Assembly: GCF_047717795.1 (NCBI RefSeq)
Contig: NZ_CP159808.1
Coordinates: forward strand, 2,046,001 to 2,110,000
Length of the DNA: 64,000 nucleotides
Reading direction: 5' to 3'
Origin: Marisalimonas sp016777705
Lineage (GTDB): Bacteria > Pseudomonadota > Alphaproteobacteria > Puniceispirillales > Marisalimonadaceae
How positions within the stretch are numbered: the first letter of the stretch is position 1; every line of letters starts with the position of its first letter. Below, in pieces: positions 1-9,300 of the stretch. The notes under the pieces were generated by a model. That model was given only the letters and a program-made list of their open reading frames with translations, had not been told where the DNA came from and made no database searches. The position numbers and the translations under genes were made by a program.

Positions 1-2
1 TT

Positions 3-59
3 GCTTTTGCTATGTCTCAATATCAAGGATGGCGAAATAATAAGAGTTTCTTAAAATAA
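3..59 (+). CDS. 3' end of an upstream gene (partial)
   Basis: Frame 3 is open from the window edge to a TAA at 57-59 and would encode the last 18 residues of a protein, with the ending QGWRNNKSFLK. The other two frames also stop early, so the evidence is only that this frame has a plausible composition and ends about 100 bp before the next start. No function can be given. Confidence 0.35.
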   Translation, partial: AFAMSQYQGWRNNKSFLK

Positions 60-158
60 TTTTTTATAATCATAACTTTATTTAAAATAAAAAATTATTT
101 AAGTGCTATTTAAGGTAAAAATTTTTTTTTAAATTGAATATTTTTCGAGGGTTTAGAG

Positions 159-896
159 GTGCAAACAATTATTTGTATGAAGTGGGGATCAAGATACGGA
201 CCTGAGTTTGTAAACAGATTATATGCAGCAATTGAGAGAAATACAAAAAGAGAGACTCAACTTTATTGTTTTACTGACAACCCAATCGATATTAATAAAA
301 ATGTTATATGTAAACAATTACCCAAGATAAATTTGCCTGAGGCTATTTCATTAACACCTTGGAGAAAGCTTAGTGTTTGGCAACACCCCCTTGAAAACTT
401 AAAAGGAGATGTTTTATTTCTAGATCTCGACTTAGTTATTACAGGCGGTCTTGATTCTTTTTTTGATTATAAACCGGGCAAATATTGTGTGATTGAAAAC
501 TGGACACAAATTGGAAAAAATATCGGCAACACAAGCTGCTTTCGTTTTCCCGTGGGGAGATATAATTATATATTTGACAAGTTTCAGAAAAATCCAGAAG
601 AAATTTGGAAAAAATATAGGATTGAACAAATTTTCTTAAGTGCAGAAATTAAAGAACAATATTTCTGGCCAGCCGAGTGGTGTAAAAGCTTTAAGCATAA
701 CCTTCTTCCAAAATGGCCATTTAGAATATGGAAGCCCGCAAAACTTCCAAGGGAAACATCTATTGTTGCTTTTACTGGCAAGCCCGATCCTGATGATGTC
801 ATTAAAGGAATTTGGCCAGTGAAAAAATCACAATTTTATAAAAAAATTTACAAACAATTAAAAACTCCTCAGTGGGTTTCAAAGAACTGGTCTTGA
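159..896 (+). CDS. glycosyltransferase-like conserved protein
   Basis: A 245-residue cytoplasmic protein without signal peptide. It opens with a segment typical of an alphaproteobacterial family loosely annotated as glycosyltransferase (ICMKWGSRYG), and a DLDL motif at about residues 89-92 resembles the metal/nucleotide-sugar binding DXD of GT-A enzymes. Later blocks rich in Trp and Pro (FWPAEWC, and FTGKPDP near residue 206) belong to the same family pattern. The start is the GTG at 159, placed about 8 bases after GAGGG; a later ATG at 177 is possible. It ends one base before the convergent dehydrogenase. Donor and acceptor are unknown. The family is recognised, the reaction is inferred. Confidence 0.75.
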   Translation: MQTIICMKWGSRYGPEFVNRLYAAIERNTKRETQLYCFTDNPIDINKNVICKQLPKINLPEAISLTPWRKLSVWQHPLENLKGDVLFLDLDLVITGGLDSFFDYKPGKYCVIENWTQIGKNIGNTSCFRFPVGRYNYIFDKFQKNPEEIWKKYRIEQIFLSAEIKEQYFWPAEWCKSFKHNLLPKWPFRIWKPAKLPRETSIVAFTGKPDPDDVIKGIWPVKKSQFYKKIYKQLKTPQWVSKNWS

Positions 897-897
897 T

Positions 898-1854
898 CTA
901 ATGAATTTGATTAATTGGATTTTTATTTATAAATGCTTCTATTCCCTTTAAATAACCATTAAAAAACTTTTCATATGCTTCTTCTGACACGTAACCAATA
1001 TGAGGTGTAAGAATTGTATTCTTTGTTTTTCTTAAAATATGGTCTGCTGGTAAAGGTTCTTGATCAAAAACATCTAGTGCAGCACATGAAATAGTATTCT
1101 GATTTAGTGCGTCAATTAAGTCTTGTTCTTTAATAATAGGACCACGACTAGTATTGACAATAACAGACTCTTTTTTCATAAGCTTTAATTTATCTTTGTT
1201 AATGTATCCTTGTGTTCTTTCAGAAAGCCTTGTGTGTATTGTTAAAATGTCAGACATTTTAAATAAATCTGAACTACTAACATATTCAACGTTAGCTTTT
1301 TCACAATCTTCTTTTTTTAAGTTGTGGCTCCAAGCAATTACCCTCATGTCAAAAGCTTTAGCAAAATTAGCAACCTGTAAACCTTGCTTTCCAAGGCCAA
1401 AAATACCTAAAGTATTCCCCTTCAACCCTCTTCCTAAAGTTGTTTGCCAATTACCATCTTTCATATTCTGAATTTCAGTTTGTAATCCTCTCCAGCTATT
1501 CATAATTAGAGCCCAGGCTAATTCAGCTGTTGAGTGAATTTTGGTATCTGTTCCACAATAAACTATATTTCGTTCTTTTAGAGCGTCTGTGTCTATAGAT
1601 GCATTCCACATACCACTTGTAATAACCAACTTTAAAATAGGGAGTTTATTAATTAGTTTTTTAGGAAGAGGCGTTCTTTCACGCATTAAACATAAAACAT
1701 CATAATCTTTTAGCTGTTCAGATAAATTATTATCATTACCTATGTATTCATTAATAATGTTTAGATCAATTTTCTCACTTAAAGAGCTCCAGTTAACAAA
1801 TTTATGAGTGACATTTTGGTAATCATCTAAAATAGCAACTTTAATTTTTTTCAT
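898..1854 (-). CDS. D-isomer-specific 2-hydroxyacid dehydrogenase
   Basis: NAD(P)-dependent reduction or oxidation of a 2-hydroxy/2-keto acid. The 318 residues show a Rossmann motif GLGKQG at 153-158 and the family's catalytic triad: Arg237 in NTSRGP, Glu266 in DQEP and His285 in TPHIG. The N-terminal part is the usual split substrate-binding domain. The substrate cannot be read from sequence; relatives include glycerate, phosphoglycerate and glyoxylate reductases. It lies 15 bp downstream of the TcuA-like flavoprotein on the same strand, so the two probably share a transcript and a catabolic role. Confidence 0.88.
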   Translation of the reverse strand: MKKIKVAILDDYQNVTHKFVNWSSLSEKIDLNIINEYIGNDNNLSEQLKDYDVLCLMRERTPLPKKLINKLPILKLVITSGMWNASIDTDALKERNIVYCGTDTKIHSTAELAWALIMNSWRGLQTEIQNMKDGNWQTTLGRGLKGNTLGIFGLGKQGLQVANFAKAFDMRVIAWSHNLKKEDCEKANVEYVSSSDLFKMSDILTIHTRLSERTQGYINKDKLKLMKKESVIVNTSRGPIIKEQDLIDALNQNTISCAALDVFDQEPLPADHILRKTKNTILTPHIGYVSEEAYEKFFNGYLKGIEAFINKNPINQIH

Positions 1855-1869
1855 TTTTTTTAAACCCTT

Positions 1870-3336
1870 TTACTTAACTGATCCATACCCTGCTATTCGT
1901 CCAAAAACAGCCCCTGATGTTAATCCTGAACCTCCTGGGTAACCGTTAAAGAAGACACCACCTACTAGTTCTCCACAAGCAAACAGACCATTTATTGGCA
2001 AATTATCTGATTTTAAAACCCTTCCGTTTCCATCTACTTTTAATCCACCATACGTAAATGTAATTCCACCTGTAACCGGATAAGCTTTATAAGGTCCCTT
2101 ATCAAGGGTTTGAGCCCAATTTGATTTTTTAATTTTTAAACCTTGTGTCGACTTTCCGTCTAGAATAGTTGGATCAAAGACCGTTTCTTCATCTATAGAT
2201 TTGTTATATTCATCTAATGTTTTTTGTGTTTCATTTTTGTCGATACCATCCATTTTATCAATTAATTCTTCTAAAGTGTTGGCCTCAACAAAATGAGCAT
2301 CTTGAAACGTATATTCTTCGTAAAGTAAATCAAAAACTTTACTATCAAATATTTGCCAGGCAAAATGCCCAGGTTGCTCTAATACTTTTCTGCCATATTG
2401 TGCATAGGTATAATTTCTGAAATTTTTACCTTCATCAAGAAATCTTTTACCATTAGCATTAATCATAATACCTAAGAAGTAACATATTTTACGATAATTT
2501 TTTCTTTCACCTGGTTCTAAATCTAATCCACCATAATTTTTCATATGCAAATCCATTGGTGTTGCATGACAACCATCGAATAAACCATGTTTTGTAGCTC
2601 CAATATCTAGGGCCATCTTTAAACCGTCACCTGTATTATTTGGAGTTCCTCTAACTTTAGCTTTTAACCAGTTATCCCCAATAAATAATTTTCTTAATTC
2701 ATCATTTGCCTCAAACCCACCTGATGCTAAGATCACTGAATCAGCTTCTACACTTTTGTTATCAACTAATAATCCAATTACCTTGTTATTTTCGAAAATT
2801 AACTTAGTTACAGGACTATTATAATGAATTTCCCCCCCCAATGATAAGAAAGCTGCTAATTCTTGATCAAACAGGCCAACACCTTCATTTTCTGAAGCAA
2901 GCGTTAGACCTCCCCAAAAAATATGTTTTCCATTTTTTAAAAAACTTTGTCTTGAGTAAATTGGTTCAAACTTCACGTTATGGGATGCAAGCCATTGAAT
3001 AGTTTCAAAGGATTTAGAAACCAATATATTTTGCTCAGGGCTTAATGGTCGGCCATCGTTGAAATTTAAAAGATCTAATGAAAATTTTTCATTTGTATAT
3101 GTCCCAAAGTCTGTGTCTTTAATTCTTTTATCATCAGGATGTTTTAAAAGATCTATTAATTGATCACCATTTTCATATGAAAATCTCATTGCACCAGCTG
3201 TGTATTTAGTGTTTCCTCCAGCCATTTTTTTATCAGCTTTTTCATAAATAACTACGTTTGCCCCTTTTTCTAAAGCAGCAATACCAGCTGATAAAGCTGC
3301 ATTACCAGAACCAACAACGACAACTTTTCTAGGCAT
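1870..3336 (-). CDS. tcuA: FAD-dependent tricarballylate dehydrogenase-like protein
   Basis: A flavoprotein of the fumarate reductase/succinate dehydrogenase family, 488 residues. The N-terminus is a dinucleotide-binding fold (VVGSGNAALSAG) followed by GGNTKYTAGAMRF, which matches the TcuA subgroup that oxidises tricarballylate to cis-aconitate. The C-terminus holds the second FAD contact (GLFACGELVGG). There is no haem-binding or covalent-flavin segment and no membrane anchor. In characterised systems TcuB reoxidises TcuA and TcuC imports the substrate; neither is nearby, so the electron acceptor is unclear. KsdD-like or other FAD_binding_2 dehydrogenases are alternatives. Confidence 0.75.
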   Translation of the reverse strand: MPRKVVVVGSGNAALSAGIAALEKGANVVIYEKADKKMAGGNTKYTAGAMRFSYENGDQLIDLLKHPDDKRIKDTDFGTYTNEKFSLDLLNFNDGRPLSPEQNILVSKSFETIQWLASHNVKFEPIYSRQSFLKNGKHIFWGGLTLASENEGVGLFDQELAAFLSLGGEIHYNSPVTKLIFENNKVIGLLVDNKSVEADSVILASGGFEANDELRKLFIGDNWLKAKVRGTPNNTGDGLKMALDIGATKHGLFDGCHATPMDLHMKNYGGLDLEPGERKNYRKICYFLGIMINANGKRFLDEGKNFRNYTYAQYGRKVLEQPGHFAWQIFDSKVFDLLYEEYTFQDAHFVEANTLEELIDKMDGIDKNETQKTLDEYNKSIDEETVFDPTILDGKSTQGLKIKKSNWAQTLDKGPYKAYPVTGGITFTYGGLKVDGNGRVLKSDNLPINGLFACGELVGGVFFNGYPGGSGLTSGAVFGRIAGYGSVK

Positions 3337-3436
3337 ATCAATTTTCCTTGAATTTAAATTTTTATTAGTAGATTGTTTAAGTATTGTTATTCTTTAATGT
3401 AGTTTTTTTCAAGTTCAATTTATTTTAAGGCTTGTT

Positions 3437-4363
3437 ATGTCTTCAAATTTAATAGGTTCCCTAATTTGGATCATATTTATTTTTTTATCTGTATTTACAC
3501 ACATGATAATAAAGTCGCTTTCAGGTGAGGTCGACTTTATAATAACCTTGTTTTCTAGGTTTGTTTACTCGTTACCAATCCTTTTTATTTTAGCTTATTT
3601 AGCAAGAAACAAACTTTTCCTAAAAGTGAATAATTGGAAAAATATCATATTACGTTCATGTTTTGGTTTTGTTACAATGGTAATGGTTTTCTCTTCTTTG
3701 CAACTAATACCAATAGGCCTTACTACAGCTCTAGCTCAGAGCTCTGCAATATATGTTACATTATTATCACCTTTTTTTTTAGGTGAAAAAATAGGACTAA
3801 TTAGATGGACTGCTGTAATAACTGGTCTATTGGGCGTTTTTCTAATGATTGATCCAATAAGTATAATTAAACAAACCTCAGGTTTGTCTAGCTTAGGACT
3901 TTACCTGGCTTTTGGAAGTGCAATTACTCACGCTGGATTGGCACTAATTTTAAGAAAAATTGGAAAAACAGAGCACCCTGCAACTACAGCATTAATACAT
4001 AACTTAATCACATCATTTGTCATAATATTTCTTATAATAGTTTTAGGAACTAAGTTTTATGGAACTACAGGAAAACACGGATTAGAAATTCTAATTACAC
4101 CTGATTATTTACTTTACACTTTAATATTTTTAGGTTTCATAGGATCTTTTGTACAATATTTAATGGCACAAAGTTACAAATATGCTGAAGCAACTATATT
4201 AGTAACCTTACGCTATCTGGCTATACCTATAGCTACTATATTTGGTTATATAATTTGGGACGAAACACCCTCAAGCAACCAAATTACAGGTGGACTAATT
4301 GTAATTAGTTCTTGTCTCTTGATTACTTATAGAGAAATGAAAAAAAAAACAATTATTCAGTAA
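3437..4363 (+). CDS. EamA-family (DMT) transporter
   Basis: A 308-residue integral membrane protein with about ten hydrophobic segments arranged as two EamA repeats, the usual size for drug/metabolite exporters such as RhaT- or RarD-like proteins. It carries the family's end-of-helix motif (LGEKIGLIRW, near residue 115) in the first half. It is transcribed divergently from the TcuA-like gene across 100 bp, and its last 7 bases overlap the end of the convergent gamma-glutamyltransferase gene. The substrate is unknown. Confidence 0.85.
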   Translation: MSSNLIGSLIWIIFIFLSVFTHMIIKSLSGEVDFIITLFSRFVYSLPILFILAYLARNKLFLKVNNWKNIILRSCFGFVTMVMVFSSLQLIPIGLTTALAQSSAIYVTLLSPFFLGEKIGLIRWTAVITGLLGVFLMIDPISIIKQTSGLSSLGLYLAFGSAITHAGLALILRKIGKTEHPATTALIHNLITSFVIIFLIIVLGTKFYGTTGKHGLEILITPDYLLYTLIFLGFIGSFVQYLMAQSYKYAEATILVTLRYLAIPIATIFGYIIWDETPSSNQITGGLIVISSCLLITYREMKKKTIIQ

Positions 4364-5964
4364 CCAATTGCTAACCCATCTTTTCGCCAATCACTTGCAC
4401 CTATCAAGACATCTCTATCATTATCAATTAGTATCATCTGTCCACCACCAATAGGTGATGCAGGATGATTTATTTCATGCCCTCTTAAAGCTAAATCACC
4501 AATCACATCTTTATCAAACTTATTCTCAAAATCTAAAATATTGTTATTAGGAAATACTCTTGGAAAATCGAGAGCTTGTTGAGGACTCAGACCAAAGTCA
4601 ATCATTTGTGACAAAACATAAGCATGGCCGGCTGCTTGATATTGTCCACCCATAACTCCAAATGAGCCTATTAATTTACCATTTTCTGAAATCATTGCTG
4701 GTATAATAGTATGAAGAGGTCTTTTATTAGGGTTGAGTTCATTAGGATGATCTTTGATAAGGTTAAAAGCTCTCCCTCTACAATGGAATAAAATACCACT
4801 TTTTGGAGCAGTTATACCACTTCCAAATGCATCAAAAAGAGAGTTGATAAATGAAATTGTCATACCATTTTTATCTCTAACTGTAAGATAAATCGTGTCT
4901 GGATGGTCAGGAAAATGAGTTTTTTCATATAATTTAGCTTTGTTCATATCAATTTGAGATATGAATGAATCTATCATTTTGTCACTTAAAAACTGATCAA
5001 CAGATAGCTTGTTAGTTTTAGTGTCTGCTAAATATCTATCTCTTAAATAATAACCTATTTTGACAGCTTCACAAAATACATGCATGTAATCTGCTTTAGA
5101 CATTTGGTTAGGATTAAATTTTTCAAGTACTCCTAAAATTATTAATGCAACTAACCCTTGGCCGTTAGGTGGACACTCATGTATTTTGATATTTCGATAA
5201 TTTCTCGAAATGGGACTTACCCATTCAGCGTTTGCATTATTAAAGTCGTTTAGAGTATGGTTCCCACCAATAGATTTAAGTTTATTAATCATGTCGTCAG
5301 CTACCCATCCATGATAAAATCCTTGAGAGCCTTCCTCAGCTATTGTTTTAAAAGTTTCAGATAAATTTGAATTAACAAAATTATCAGTAGCTTTAAATGG
5401 TTTCCCATTTTTTAAAAATACATTTAAAGTATCTTTATCTTTAGATAATTTTTCAGTATTTTTTGACCAGTCAAGTCCTACTCTTTCATGAACAAGAACT
5501 CCAGATTTGGCGTAATCTATAGCAGGATGAAAGATTTCTTTCCAAGGCATATGACCATGTTCTTCATGAAGCAAACTCCAACCTGCAACCGCACCAGGAA
5601 TAGTAATAGCATCAGGCATTTCTGGAGTAATTACTGAAACGTTTCTATTACGTAAATTACTTGCAAAAGCATTTTCTGAAGCTTTACCTGATCCATTAAG
5701 AGCTTTGATGTTGGTGCCTCCATCGACTGAGAGCATCGCAAAACAATCCCCTCCTATTCCAGTCATGTGTGGTTCTGCAACACATAAAACTGCATTCATC
5801 GCTAATGCGGCATCGGCAGCATTTCCTCCATTTTTTAATATTTCAATTCCAACAGAAGAAGCAATTGGATGTGAAGACGCAAGCATAGCGTTAGAGCTTA
5901 TTACATTAGATCTTCCAATATCAGAAAAATCCCTATTGATATTATTACTAAATATTTTACTCAA
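4357..5964 (-). CDS. gamma-glutamyltransferase family protein
   Basis: An Ntn-hydrolase fold protein of 535 residues. The family self-cleaves before a threonine that becomes the nucleophile; here the likely site is Asp-Thr357 in HPDTIYLTV, followed by the usual core GSGITAPKSG and the GSFGVMGGQYQ segment that binds the gamma-glutamyl group. Family members hydrolyse or transfer gamma-glutamyl groups from glutathione and related amides, or act on unrelated amides (YwrD-like branch). No clear signal peptide is seen, unlike periplasmic E. coli Ggt, so a cytoplasmic YwrD-like role is possible. It overlaps the convergent EamA gene by 7 bp. Confidence 0.85.
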   Translation of the reverse strand: MSKIFSNNINRDFSDIGRSNVISSNAMLASSHPIASSVGIEILKNGGNAADAALAMNAVLCVAEPHMTGIGGDCFAMLSVDGGTNIKALNGSGKASENAFASNLRNRNVSVITPEMPDAITIPGAVAGWSLLHEEHGHMPWKEIFHPAIDYAKSGVLVHERVGLDWSKNTEKLSKDKDTLNVFLKNGKPFKATDNFVNSNLSETFKTIAEEGSQGFYHGWVADDMINKLKSIGGNHTLNDFNNANAEWVSPISRNYRNIKIHECPPNGQGLVALIILGVLEKFNPNQMSKADYMHVFCEAVKIGYYLRDRYLADTKTNKLSVDQFLSDKMIDSFISQIDMNKAKLYEKTHFPDHPDTIYLTVRDKNGMTISFINSLFDAFGSGITAPKSGILFHCRGRAFNLIKDHPNELNPNKRPLHTIIPAMISENGKLIGSFGVMGGQYQAAGHAYVLSQMIDFGLSPQQALDFPRVFPNNNILDFENKFDKDVIGDLALRGHEINHPASPIGGGQMILIDNDRDVLIGASDWRKDGLAIGY

Positions 5965-6023
5965 AATAAGAATCCCTTTTATTAAACGTTTTTGTATTCA
6001 ATTTTTAAAACTTATTTTATAAT

Positions 6024-7211
6024 TTACTGTAATAATTTTTTTATATTTTTTGCAGCTTGTTTAATTCTTTGTTCATTTTCAACTAAACCAACTCTTACAA
6101 AACCTTCTCCGTATTCGCCAAAAGCTACACCTGGAGCAACAGCCACGTCAGCTTTAAGCATCAATTCTTTTGCAAATTTCAATGAACCCTGATTTTTGAA
6201 TTTCTCTGGTAAAGGTGCCCAAGCAAACATACTTGCTTTAGGGCTAGGTATATTCCATCCAGCTCGTGACATCGTATTAATTAAAACATCTCTTCTTTTT
6301 TGATACGTGTTTCTGATTTCTAAAACACAGTCTTGGGGACCGTTTAAAGCTGCTGCTGCTGCAACTTGTACAGGTGTGAACGCACCATAATCAAGATAAG
6401 ATTTAATCCTAGTTAGAGCGTTGATTAATTTTATATTGCCTACTGCAAAGCCAATTCTCCAACCAGCCATTGCATAAGTTTTTGACATAGAGGTAAATTC
6501 AACAGCTATTTCTTTTGCTCTTGGAACCTGTAAAATTGAAGGGGGTAAAATACCGTCATAGTAGATTTCAGCGTATGCTAAATCCGATAATATATAGACA
6601 TTGTATTTCAAAGCTATTTTCACAACTTCTTCATAAAAGTCTATTGATGCAACTTGTGCAGTTGGATTAGAGGGAAAAGAAACTATTAGTGCCACCGGTG
6701 CTGGAACGCTCTCCCTTATTGATCTTTCTAATCTTTCTAAATATAAACTTGGATTAAAGATCCCTTCATCCATTGCAGGTAGATGACGTAAAGATGCACC
6801 AGCAATAATAAAACCATATGGATGTATTGGATATGAGGGGTTTGGAGATAATATTATATCTCCTGGCGAAGTAATGGCTTGTGCTAAATTTGCCAGACCT
6901 TCCTTTGAGCCTAGTGTAACAACTACTTCATTTTCTGGGTCTAATTCAACACCAAACCTTCTTTTATAATATGCAGTTTGAGCTTTTCTTAACCCAGGAA
7001 TACCTCTACTAGTTGAATATCTGCCGGTACCTGGTTTTTCAACGGTCTCTTTTAATTTTTCTCTAATATGTTTAGGTGTAGGCATGTCAGGATTACCCAT
7101 TCCAAAATCTATTATATCCTTGCCTTTTGCTCTTAATTCAGCCTTGAGTCTATTTACTTCGGCAAAAACATAAGGAGGCAATCTCTTTATTCTATCAAAT
7201 TCATCGATCAT
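6024..7211 (-). CDS. alaC: AlaC-like aminotransferase (alanine/glutamate-pyruvate transaminase)
   Basis: A class I PLP aminotransferase of 395 residues. The PLP lysine is Lys244 in SMSKTYAMAG, with the phosphate-binding arginine at WRIGF. The opening (FDRIKRLPPYVF) and the segment DFGMGNPDMPTP are diagnostic of the AlaC/YfdZ group, which makes alanine from pyruvate and glutamate. LL-diaminopimelate aminotransferase is a close relative and cannot be fully excluded, but a DapC-like enzyme is present at 54.5 kb. The gene stands alone, with 119 bp to the divergent small membrane protein upstream. Confidence 0.85.
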   Translation of the reverse strand: MIDEFDRIKRLPPYVFAEVNRLKAELRAKGKDIIDFGMGNPDMPTPKHIREKLKETVEKPGTGRYSTSRGIPGLRKAQTAYYKRRFGVELDPENEVVVTLGSKEGLANLAQAITSPGDIILSPNPSYPIHPYGFIIAGASLRHLPAMDEGIFNPSLYLERLERSIRESVPAPVALIVSFPSNPTAQVASIDFYEEVVKIALKYNVYILSDLAYAEIYYDGILPPSILQVPRAKEIAVEFTSMSKTYAMAGWRIGFAVGNIKLINALTRIKSYLDYGAFTPVQVAAAAALNGPQDCVLEIRNTYQKRRDVLINTMSRAGWNIPSPKASMFAWAPLPEKFKNQGSLKFAKELMLKADVAVAPGVAFGEYGEGFVRVGLVENEQRIKQAAKNIKKLLQ

Positions 7212-7330
7212 TATTAATCCTAATTAATATCAAATGATTTTTTAATAATATCTTTAGATATGTTAAGTTTTAGTCTAAAATTAAATTCATTTAGATTAGT
7301 TAGATTTAGAGTGTTTATTTTAAGGTATCA

Positions 7331-7729
7331 ATGAATTTTTTTATTAAAAGTATTTTTTTAATTGTAGGAATTTCAATTATTGGTTTGATGCTGTGGTTTG
7401 GTATGCCTAATATCCAACAAGTGCTAAAACCTGTTAAAGTTATATCTGTGACTATAACTTTAAATAACAAATGCTCCTTTGATAATGATAGCTTTGTAGT
7501 GGCTGTACCTGGAACGAATTTAATTTTTCCATTTAAAAAGGGCGTTGCTAGGCTAATGCTTAAGTCAGATAGAAAAGTTCAACTTCTGTCAAATCCAAAA
7601 TATAAAGCAGTTAGATATGTTGGTATTCATGTACCTGTAGAACCCAAAATGATATTAGAAGCTGACTGCTCCACGTCACCCAGATTAAAGGGAATTTTTG
7701 GGTCAATGAAAAATCAATTTAAAAATTGA
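7331..7729 (+). CDS. small hypothetical protein with N-terminal membrane anchor
   Basis: A 132-residue protein not recognised. Residues about 4-24 form one hydrophobic helix, which suggests a membrane-anchored or exported protein with a periplasmic domain of about 105 residues. That domain has two cysteines (near residues 48 and 114) that could form a disulfide. The start ATG follows TAAGG with normal spacing. It lies 10 bp before the amidase gene on the same strand, so the two are probably co-transcribed. Confidence 0.65.
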   Translation: MNFFIKSIFLIVGISIIGLMLWFGMPNIQQVLKPVKVISVTITLNNKCSFDNDSFVVAVPGTNLIFPFKKGVARLMLKSDRKVQLLSNPKYKAVRYVGIHVPVEPKMILEADCSTSPRLKGIFGSMKNQFKN

Positions 7730-7739
7730 GGAGAATGTT

Positions 7740-9161
7740 ATGAACGATTCAAAACCAAAATTACCTAATGATCCTCTCACAGGTTTGTCTATTAAAAAAT
7801 TAGGAGAAAAATTAAGAAATAGATCAATAACTTGTGTTGAATTAACATCTACATATTATAAACGAATTGAGATATTAAACCCATATCTAAACGCATATAT
7901 ATATCTTGATAAAGCACAAAGCTTAAATTGGGCAGATGGTATAGACAAGCTCTTTATGAATGGTGTTGATCTTGGACCTTTAATGGGAATACCAATTGCA
8001 ATTAAAGATATTTGTTCGGTAGACGGAATGCCTACTACAAATGGCTCTCAGATAATTTCTGATGATATTACCGGGCCTGAAGGGTCACTGGTGAAAAGGC
8101 TAAAATCATTAGGATGTATAATTTTAGGAAAAACCCATACTGTTGAATTTGCTTTAGGGGCCACAGGTTTAAATAAACATAAAGGTACTCCAAAAAATCC
8201 ATGGGATATCGAAATTCATAGAATGCCGGGCGGCTCTAGTAGCGGATCTGCTGTGGCTGTTGCCTCTGGGTTAGCCGCTTTTGCAATTGGGACTGATACA
8301 GGTGGTTCCGTTAGAATACCAGCATCACTAAATGGAATTGTTGGCTTAAAAACAACTAAAAACAAATGGCCAACCGACGGTATTTTTCCGCTATCTCCTA
8401 CATTAGATACACCTGGCCCAATCGCGCGATCAGTTGAAGATACCAAATTTATTTTTGATACATACAATGGATCAACGTCAAAAACCAAACCTCTTAATAT
8501 AGAAGGCATGTCTTTTGGAAAATTAAAAGAGCCCTTTACAATAAATTTAGATCCTGATGTTACAGAAGCTTTTGAAAAAATATGCGAAGAATTAATAAAT
8601 CTTGGTGCAAGAATTGAGGATGTGATCATTCCAGAAGCTAATGAAAAAACAACTCTTTTCCCGAGAATAGTTGGATCAGAAATTATTAGCGCATTTGGGA
8701 AAGACAGATTTTTGAAAAATGTTGATAAGATGGACCCTGTTACAGGAAACAGAGCTAAACTAGGCTTAGATGTTTCTTCAGTTGACTACATTAATGCCAA
8801 AAATAGACTTTTAGAATTAGAAATAATGATAGATAAACATTTCACTAAATATGATGCTTTTTTATCTCCAACGACTGTTATGCAAGCATTAGACGTAAGC
8901 AAGTCAAAAATTGGTGGAGAACTTCATGAAAGAAGTCTTTTGGCTTCCGCTAATACTCAACCTGTAAATATTTTTGGAATATGTGCAATTTCGTACCCAA
9001 TTCAAAATTTTTGTAAAAACATAAAGCATGAAGAAAAGCTTCCTATTGGTTTACAAATAATATGTAATAAAAACGAAGATAATAAAGCCGTTGAGATTGC
9101 TTTAGCTTTTGAAAAGCAATTTGGATATCCTTCTTTGCCAAATGTAGGAAAATTTTTGTAA
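7740..9161 (+). CDS. amidase (amidase signature family)
   Basis: An amidase signature enzyme of 473 residues that hydrolyses a carboxamide. The Ser-cisSer-Lys triad is visible: Lys89 in GIPIAIKD, the serine cluster GGSSSGS at 164-170 and the nucleophile Ser190 in TDTGGSVRIP. Length matches GatA, but there is no gatB or gatC nearby and the C-terminal half diverges, so a catabolic amidase (amide, urea-derivative or acylated amine) is more likely than tRNA amidotransferase. A strong ribosome-binding site (GAGGAG) precedes the ATG. Confidence 0.87.
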   Translation: MNDSKPKLPNDPLTGLSIKKLGEKLRNRSITCVELTSTYYKRIEILNPYLNAYIYLDKAQSLNWADGIDKLFMNGVDLGPLMGIPIAIKDICSVDGMPTTNGSQIISDDITGPEGSLVKRLKSLGCIILGKTHTVEFALGATGLNKHKGTPKNPWDIEIHRMPGGSSSGSAVAVASGLAAFAIGTDTGGSVRIPASLNGIVGLKTTKNKWPTDGIFPLSPTLDTPGPIARSVEDTKFIFDTYNGSTSKTKPLNIEGMSFGKLKEPFTINLDPDVTEAFEKICEELINLGARIEDVIIPEANEKTTLFPRIVGSEIISAFGKDRFLKNVDKMDPVTGNRAKLGLDVSSVDYINAKNRLLELEIMIDKHFTKYDAFLSPTTVMQALDVSKSKIGGELHERSLLASANTQPVNIFGICAISYPIQNFCKNIKHEEKLPIGLQIICNKNEDNKAVEIALAFEKQFGYPSLPNVGKFL

Positions 9162-9300
9162 TAAATTAAATTAGAGTATTTTTTATGATACTAATTTTAA
9201 AAAAAATATAGTAAAAGTAAGAATAAATTTTATTATGGTTTTCATTTTAATAAAAATTTAAATTACATTATATCACACAATTAATTAAGGATGTTAAGAT

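Noticed and set aside
7740..9161. GatA subunit of the tRNA amidotransferase
   Set aside because: No gatB or gatC nearby and the C-terminal half is unlike GatA.
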